From Acidimicrobiales bacterium (GTDB lineage: Bacteria; Actinomycetota; Acidimicrobiia; Acidimicrobiales; SHLQ01): a DNA stretch of 64,000 nt. Positions 59,601 through 64,000 of this stretch are shown here, piece after piece (position 1 is the stretch's first letter; each line of letters starts with the position of its first letter). The position numbers were made by a program, and so were the translations under genes. The stretch is taken from the NCBI GenBank assembly GCA_020629635.1, contig JAHDCX010000007.1, forward strand, positions 1 to 64,000, read 5' to 3'. The notes under the pieces are model-generated. The model searched no databases. It was given only the letters and a program-made list of their open reading frames with translations, and was not told where the DNA came from.

Positions 59601-60634
59601 GGGGTCAAGTCTTTCCAATCGACAACTGGCGGCCCCAAACACCGCTGTCACCTCCCCCTCGTAGTCTCCGACGCACTTCCCCCAACCATTCATCTCAAAG
59701 GGGAAGCCCGTGGCTCGTCCACTCCGCCTCGACGAATCCGGTGCCTGGCACCACGTGTTCAATCGTGGTCAACGCAAAGAACCGATCTACGCCACTGATC
59801 ACGATCGCCGGACGTTCTTACGACTCTGTTCTGAAGTCGACGACCGATTCGGCTTGGAGATCACTTCGTACTGTCTGCTCGACAATCATTACCACCTGCT
59901 CGTCCACAGCCGAGACGGACGACTGGCCGATGCAATGAGGCATATCGACGGCGTGTACACCCAGATCTACAATCGTCGTCACGGCCACGACGGCGCGCTG
60001 TTCCGGGGACGTTATGGCTCCACGCTTGTCCAGGCGGAGGCCTATCTCACCCGTCTCCTCATCTACATCCATCGCAACCCTGTGGAAGCCGGTCTCGTCG
60101 CCGAGCCGACGCTGTATCGATGGTCGAGCCATCGGGCGCTGACGGGTCGGGCCCCGCTTCCGCCGTGGTTGAGTACCCGCGCGTTGGCCGTCGCCGATCT
60201 GGAGCCTCAGCGTTTGGAGAGTCTCGCGGCATCGTTGCCGCACGACGCTCAACTTCACGAACGTCTCAACACACCGAAGCTTGCCGCCCTTGGGACGGAT
60301 GACTGGGTGGCGAACATCGAGAGCAGGCGACGCAGCGACCATGATCGGGTGGCGCCTCCACGAGACACGAGCGTCGAGACGATCCTGTCCACCGTCGCCA
60401 ACCACGTTGGCTGTGCTGCCAGCGAGCTGACCACCGGTGGGCGGGGCATCTCCAATCCCCACCGTCGCCTGGCGATGTGGCTGACCTACCGCCATTCCGG
60501 GCTCTCGCATCGCGAGATCGGCCATCACTTCGGACTTCAGCCGGGAGGAGTCGCCGTCACGCTGGCGCGCCTTCGAGCCGATCCACCCGATGTCCCGAAG
60601 GCGATCGAGATGTCGATTGGAAAGACTTGACCCC
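59601..60634 (+). mobile_element. REP-type transposase unit bounded by perfect 24-bp inverted repeats
   Basis: The left end (59601-59624) begins GGGGTCAAGTCTTTCCAATC and the right end (60611-60634) is its exact reverse complement, over all 24 bases. The transposase gene lies inside and its last six codons and TGA are within the right repeat. The unit separates the MscS and galE genes. The same GGGGTCAAGTCT core occurs in the nested palindrome at 35199-35287 and, as GGGGTCAAGTC, at 4106-4116. Confidence 0.8.
59710..60630 (+). CDS. REP-associated tyrosine transposase (RAYT, IS200-like Y1 family)
   Basis: This 306-residue protein, starting at GTG 59710, opens ARPLRLDESGAWHHVFNRGQ. It has the HUH motif in YCLLDNHYHLLVHSRDGR and the catalytic Tyr in the QAEAYLTRLLIYIHRNPVEA helix, and a basic C-terminal region with an HTH (LSHREIGHHFGLQPGGVAVT) that is longer than in IS200. 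Such enzymes cut single-stranded DNA at REP sequences. The C-terminal MSIGKT is encoded by the right inverted repeat. The gene appears intact. Confidence 0.88.
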   Translation: MARPLRLDESGAWHHVFNRGQRKEPIYATDHDRRTFLRLCSEVDDRFGLEITSYCLLDNHYHLLVHSRDGRLADAMRHIDGVYTQIYNRRHGHDGALFRGRYGSTLVQAEAYLTRLLIYIHRNPVEAGLVAEPTLYRWSSHRALTGRAPLPPWLSTRALAVADLEPQRLESLAASLPHDAQLHERLNTPKLAALGTDDWVANIESRRRSDHDRVAPPRDTSVETILSTVANHVGCAASELTTGGRGISNPHRRLAMWLTYRHSGLSHREIGHHFGLQPGGVAVTLARLRADPPDVPKAIEMSIGKT

Positions 60635-60645
60635 AGAAGGGGCCG

Positions 60646-61638
60646 CTACTGGCTGTTCCAGCTGTCGCGGCAGGCGTCGGCGGTGGTGCGGCGGGTCTTC
60701 CAGCCCAGTTGCTCGTTGGCGAGGCGTGGGTCGGCGACGCACTCGGCGATGTCACCGGCGCGCCGTCCGACGATCTCGTAGTTGATGGCAAAGCCCGTCG
60801 CCTCCTCGACTGCGGCGATCAGCTCGAGCACGCTCGTGCCACGACCTTGGCCAAGGTTGAAGACCTGGTAGCCGGAGCCGTCCGTCATCTGTTCGAGCGC
60901 GGCCACGTGTCCTTCGACGAGGTCCATCACGTGGATGTAGTCGCGTACGCCGGTGCCGTCGATGGTCGGCCAGTCGTTGCCGTAGACCAGTACCTTCTCG
61001 CGTCGCCCGGCGGCCACGTCCATCACCATTGGCATCAGGTTGTTCGGCTTGCCGATCGGCGACTCCGCGATCCGGCCGCTCTCGTGGGCACCGATCGGGT
61101 TGAAGTACCGGAGCGAAGTGATTTGCCACCGATCATCAGACGCCGCAACGTCTTCGATGATCATCTCGATCATCTCCTTGGTACGGCCGTAGGGACTCGC
61201 CGCACCGATTGCGGCGGTCTCGGGGATCGGGTTCGATTCGGGGTCGCCGTACACGGTCGCTGACGACGAGAACACGAACTTCCAGACGTCGCAGGTTCGC
61301 ATGGCGGCGAGCGTCGCAATCGCAGATTCGAGATTGTTGCCGTAGTAATCGAGCGGCTTCTCGACCGACTCCCCGACCGCCTTGAGCGCCGCCATGTGGA
61401 TCACGGCGGTGACGGCGTTCTCTCGGATCGTGTGCTCGACGAGCTTCTCGTCGGTGGCGTCACCTTCCACGAACACGATCGGATGGCCGGTGAGATCCTC
61501 GACCTCCGCCAATGCGCCCGGCCGCGAATTGATCAGGTTGTCGATGACGACCACGCGATGCCCAGCCTCGAGCAGGGCGAGGGCCGTGTGGCTGCCGATG
61601 TAGCCGGCTCCGCCGGTCACGAGGACGGTCTCGGTCAT
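60646..61638 (-). CDS. galE: UDP-glucose 4-epimerase
   Basis: This 330-residue extended SDR enzyme has the NAD site VTGGAGYIGSHTALALLEAG, the VIHMAALKAVGESVEKPLDYY segment, Ser/Thr and YxxxK in SSSATVYGDP and SPYGRTKEMIE, and LRYFNPIGAHESGRI. It interconverts UDP-glucose and UDP-galactose for cell-envelope polysaccharide. ATG 61638 follows CAGGAG. The REP-type transposase unit ends 12 bp from its stop. Confidence 0.94.
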   Translation of the reverse strand: MTETVLVTGGAGYIGSHTALALLEAGHRVVVIDNLINSRPGALAEVEDLTGHPIVFVEGDATDEKLVEHTIRENAVTAVIHMAALKAVGESVEKPLDYYGNNLESAIATLAAMRTCDVWKFVFSSSATVYGDPESNPIPETAAIGAASPYGRTKEMIEMIIEDVAASDDRWQITSLRYFNPIGAHESGRIAESPIGKPNNLMPMVMDVAAGRREKVLVYGNDWPTIDGTGVRDYIHVMDLVEGHVAALEQMTDGSGYQVFNLGQGRGTSVLELIAAVEEATGFAINYEIVGRRAGDIAECVADPRLANEQLGWKTRRTTADACRDSWNSQ

Positions 61639-61710
61639 TGCACACTCCTGGGACTCGTGTCCGCTTCCATCGGCGGCGGCTGGCACGCCGTGAACGTTAG
61701 GGTCCTCGAC

Positions 61711-62295
61711 GTGTCCATCGTTGTCTGCATTCTTGCGTCCGGTTCTCCACGACGCTCGGCGCTGCTCCGCCAGATCGGGATCGAGCCGACGATCCGTCCT
61801 GCCGACATCGACGAAACGCCACGGCCGAACGAAGCTCCGGCCGTCTATGTCGAGCGTCTCGCCCGGGAGAAGGCCGCCGTCGGTGCCTGCGAACCGGGCG
61901 CCGTCGTGATCGCCGCGGACACGACCGTCACGATCGATGGGGAAATTCTGGGAAAGCCAGAATCGGCGGGCGACGCGGTTGCCATGCTGACCAGACTCTC
62001 CGGACGGCACCACCATGTGCTCACGGGCATCGCCGTGCGAACCACAGATCGGACGGTCTCCGCAGTCGAGTCGACCGTCGTGCACTTTGGCGACATCGAC
62101 GAGCGGGACATGTCGTGGTACGTCGAGAGCGGAGAACCACTGGACAAGGCCGGCGCGTATGGCCTGCAGGGTGGCGGTGGCGCCTTCGCCGTGGGCATCG
62201 ACGGCAGCCCGGACAATGTCACCGGCCTACCTCGGCATCGGTTGGCCCACCTACTCGCCGAGGTTGGACTCACCTGGAGCGACCTGCGGAGCTGA
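61711..62295 (+). CDS. maf: Maf-family nucleotide pyrophosphatase
   Basis: This is a 194-residue protein with the Maf signature: ILASGSPRRSALLRQIGIEP at the N-terminus, YVERLAREKAAV, VIAADTTVTIDGEILGKPES, DMSWYVESGEPLDKAGAYGL and GLPRHRLAHLL. Maf proteins hydrolyse non-canonical or methylated nucleoside triphosphates. GTG 61711 has TAGGGT seven bases before it, which favours it over GTG 61690. The gene diverges from galE. Confidence 0.9.
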   Translation: MSIVVCILASGSPRRSALLRQIGIEPTIRPADIDETPRPNEAPAVYVERLAREKAAVGACEPGAVVIAADTTVTIDGEILGKPESAGDAVAMLTRLSGRHHHVLTGIAVRTTDRTVSAVESTVVHFGDIDERDMSWYVESGEPLDKAGAYGLQGGGGAFAVGIDGSPDNVTGLPRHRLAHLLAEVGLTWSDLRS

Positions 62296-62318
62296 GGCCG
62301 GGATCTGCCACACTGGAA
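62285..62318. repeat. 34-bp direct repeat, copy 1 (probable promoter)
   Basis: TGCGGAGCTGAGGCCGGGAT followed by CTGCCACACTGGAA covers the maf stop codon and recurs at 63280-63313 with one internal difference (T against C) and one at the last base. In copy 2 the CACACT sits six bases before the dus GTG, as a -10 hexamer would for a leaderless transcript. Copy 1 would start transcription about 25 bases before the membrane protein gene. Confidence 0.6.
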
Positions 62319-62347
62319 CCATCGCGCCCCCATGAGATCCACAGCCG

Positions 62348-63271
62348 ATGACTGACGACATCCCCGCTCCGCAACCCCCACCTCCGCGTCACGGCCGCGG
62401 CGCTCCTGCTGCGCAGTCGGCCGATCACGTTCTGGCGCTCGGACCGCGGGCTCGAGACATCTTCGGCCTGACCTTTCGGCTGATCCAGCGAGCGTGGAAA
62501 GAGACCCTTGTCGTCGGCGGAGCCCTGCTCGTGTTTCAGCTCCTCACGACGTGGCTCTTCTATCGCGGTCTCGACGACGCGTTCAGGGGTCGACTCGCCG
62601 AGTTTCTCGAGCAACTCGAAGCTGGTGAATTCGTCGAGCCTGACCTTCACCTTCCCCGCTCCGCAATCGTCAGGTTCATCGCGTCCGCCGTTCTCGGATT
62701 CGCGAGCTTCTGTGTCTTCCACACCGCCTGGCTACGACAGTTCATGTCTGCCAGAAATGGGCGTCGCTTGACCCCCGGTGCAGCCATCCGAGACGCGGCG
62801 AGGCTCGCCCCACGAGTGGCCGGGAACTGGCTACTCGCGGCAGCTCCGTTCGCGGCGATGCTCGGCCTCTTGATCCTCAGCATCGTCGGCGCGCCCGCGC
62901 TGGCGATTCTCGCCCTTCCCTTGATGATTGTCACCGTGTTCGTGGCCGTGCTCGTCGTCAACATGGTTCTTGGCGCAGCATCGATCAGCCCACGGTCGCG
63001 TTCGGCGGCGCGCCATGGCTGGCAACTCGTTCGCCAAAGGCCGTCTCATGCGGCAAAACTCGAGCTCGTCGCGATTCTCGCAACGATGCTCGTCGGCGTG
63101 GGCGCAAGCGCCTTCAACCAAATCGGAATCCTCGTCGGTGGAATTGCGGGGTCGATGGCCCTCTCGAGCGTCGGCACCGTTCTGCAACTTGGAGCCCAGG
63201 CAGCCGCGTTGTCGGCGATGTACGTCTCGCTCGATGGCGAGGTCGACCAGAACCTGACCCGTCCAGCTTGA
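62348..63271 (+). CDS. Multi-pass membrane protein, unknown function
   Basis: This 307-residue protein has a Pro-rich cytoplasmic N-terminus (1-35) and about six transmembrane segments: about 54-74 (VVGGALLVFQLLTTWLFY), 108-126, 158-178, 182-206, 240-258 and 265-290. Segments between helices contain RLIQRAWKETL and ARHGWQLVRQRPSHAAKLEL, resembling glycerophosphoryl-diester-esterase-like or YciC-like membrane domains in layout only. No catalytic motif is seen. It is flanked by the two copies of the 34-bp direct repeat. Confidence 0.7.
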   Translation: MTDDIPAPQPPPPRHGRGAPAAQSADHVLALGPRARDIFGLTFRLIQRAWKETLVVGGALLVFQLLTTWLFYRGLDDAFRGRLAEFLEQLEAGEFVEPDLHLPRSAIVRFIASAVLGFASFCVFHTAWLRQFMSARNGRRLTPGAAIRDAARLAPRVAGNWLLAAAPFAAMLGLLILSIVGAPALAILALPLMIVTVFVAVLVVNMVLGAASISPRSRSAARHGWQLVRQRPSHAAKLELVAILATMLVGVGASAFNQIGILVGGIAGSMALSSVGTVLQLGAQAAALSAMYVSLDGEVDQNLTRPA

Positions 63272-63279
63272 CCAGCTTC

Positions 63280-63313
63280 TGCGGAGCTGAGGCCGGGATC
63301 CGCCACACTGGAG
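63280..63313. repeat. 34-bp direct repeat, copy 2 (probable dus promoter)
   Basis: This is the second copy of the sequence at 62285-62318, 995 bp away. Its CACACT hexamer lies six bases before the GTG start of the dus gene, so the repeated unit spans the -35 to -10 region. Confidence 0.6.
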
Positions 63314-63315
63314 CG

Positions 63316-64000
63316 GTGACTGTGACCGCCCACTGCACCGACGCCGCGACCGCGCCGGTCGCCCAGACCGTTCGGATCGGTCGAATGACCGTCTCCCCGC
63401 CGGTCGTGCTCGCGCCCATGGCCGGCGTCACGACTGCGCCGTACCGGACCCTGTGTCGGCGATTCGGCAACGAGATGGCCTTCGATGACGCGTCGACGCC
63501 TCCCGGCGACGCCACCAACGCCGTCGGCGGCCTCTACGTCAATCAGATGATCACCGCTCGTGCCCTCATCGAAGGGCACCGCAAGATGCTCCACACGGCG
63601 GAGTTCTCGAGCGACGAGGCGCCACGAAGCATTCAGCTCTACGGAACCAACCCGCGCTGGATCGGTGAGGCCGTCAAGATGTTGGTCGGCGAGGGTCGGG
63701 TCGACCACATCGACATGAACCTCGGCTGCCCAGTGCCGAAGGTGACCCGTCACGGCGGTGGTAGCGCACTCCCCTGGCGTCAGGCGCTGCTCCGAGACAT
63801 CGTGCGGGCGATGGTCTCGAACGCCGAGGGCATCCCGATCACCCTGAAGTTCAGGATCGGGATCGACGACGATCACGTCACCATGCTCGACACGGGTCGT
63901 ATCGCCGAGGACGAAGGCTGCTCGGCGATCGCCCTCCACGCCCGCACGGCCGAACAGGCCTATTCGGGGACGGCGCGGTGGGAGGCGATCGGCGAGCTCA
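63316..64000 (+). CDS. dus: tRNA-dihydrouridine synthase, N-terminal part (3' end outside window)
   Basis: The frame is open from GTG 63316 to the window edge (228 codons). It shows the FMN-binding VVLAPMAGVTTAPYRTLCRR, YVNQMITARALIEGH, SIQLYGTNPRWIGEA, the catalytic Cys in DMNLGCPVPKVTRHGGGSAL and LKFRIGIDDDHV. Dus enzymes reduce uridines in the tRNA D-arm using FMN and NADPH. Between RRFG and YVNQM there is an insertion of about 20 residues (NEMAFDDASTPPGDATNAVG) compared with the usual direct FG-x-x-x-YxxEM. This may be lineage-specific. Confidence 0.9.
   Translation, partial: MTVTAHCTDAATAPVAQTVRIGRMTVSPPVVLAPMAGVTTAPYRTLCRRFGNEMAFDDASTPPGDATNAVGGLYVNQMITARALIEGHRKMLHTAEFSSDEAPRSIQLYGTNPRWIGEAVKMLVGEGRVDHIDMNLGCPVPKVTRHGGGSALPWRQALLRDIVRAMVSNAEGIPITLKFRIGIDDDHVTMLDTGRIAEDEGCSAIALHARTAEQAYSGTARWEAIGEL

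Overview
The window is about 64 kb of GC-rich actinobacterial DNA. An F420-type LLM oxidoreductase, a 13E12/DUF222 HNH protein, IclR, MarR and LysR regulators beside catabolic genes, DmdA-, GcvT- and MttB-family methyl-transfer proteins, and a recurring TANNNT hexamer 6-7 nt before start codons together suggest a free-living, probably marine, member of the Acidimicrobiia (Ilumatobacter-like). That placement is inference; the window contains no rRNA or other marker gene, and I see no tRNA or CRISPR array.

Layout. 0-4.1 kb is a low-density stretch: the 3' end of a GcvT-domain gene, a TadE-like remnant, a membrane protein with three 45-bp repeats, and a mobile-element graveyard (a frameshifted HTH-like gene, a small intact gene and a broken serine recombinase). 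4.1-10.8 kb holds a LysR regulator divergent from a zinc-ribbon protein and a maleate-isomerase-like enzyme, then an ECF sigma/anti-sigma/lipoprotein operon and an HNH protein. 10.9-14.7 kb holds a sulfatase-like hydrolase/cupin/sulfotransferase operon and a Doc toxin-antitoxin pair. 14.7-20.1 kb is a five-gene catabolic operon in which every junction is a 4-bp ATGA overlap (DmdA-like, PanB-like, frameshifted PhyH, Rieske oxygenase, CitE-like lyase), divergent from a MarR regulator. 20.1-29.7 kb holds a HicAB-like pair, XRE/SnoaL, IclR/MttB, and LLM/ThDP genes divergent from PhyH/MFS genes. 29.9-46.2 kb is mostly signalling and housekeeping: SHOCT protein, two two-component systems, HAD phosphatase, RNB nuclease, methionine aminopeptidase, Crp/Fnr, a DUF1800/DUF1501 pair, a FAS1-OmpA protein, MsrA and an acyl-CoA synthetase. 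46.2-64 kb holds a serine protease, a PAP2 protein, a probable selenocysteine peroxiredoxin, a hydantoinase-like protein, an aminotransferase, a homocysteine methyltransferase, two secreted alpha/beta hydrolases, a PspC/LiaF-LiaS-LiaR-like envelope-stress module, an MscS channel, a REP-type transposase inside perfect inverted repeats, galE, maf and the start of a dus gene.

How the genes work together. A theme is one-carbon, methyl and sulfur chemistry: the GcvT-domain and DmdA-like proteins, a PanB paralogue (methylene-THF dependent family), an MttB-family methyltransferase, a homocysteine S-methyltransferase, a sulfatase-like hydrolase and a sulfotransferase. Each probable catabolic cluster has its own adjacent regulator (LysR, MarR, IclR), and candidate operators are visible at the last two.

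The most notable observation is the peroxiredoxin gene at 47621-48067. A single in-frame TGA stands exactly where the peroxidatic cysteine belongs (U44-x4-C49 in a BCP-type TP-x-C-T motif), the frame is open on both sides, and the gene has its own leaderless promoter. Other points are the PanB paralogue with altered metal-ligand positions, a REP transposase whose C-terminus and stop codon lie inside its own inverted repeat, and several unrelated families of folded intergenic repeats.
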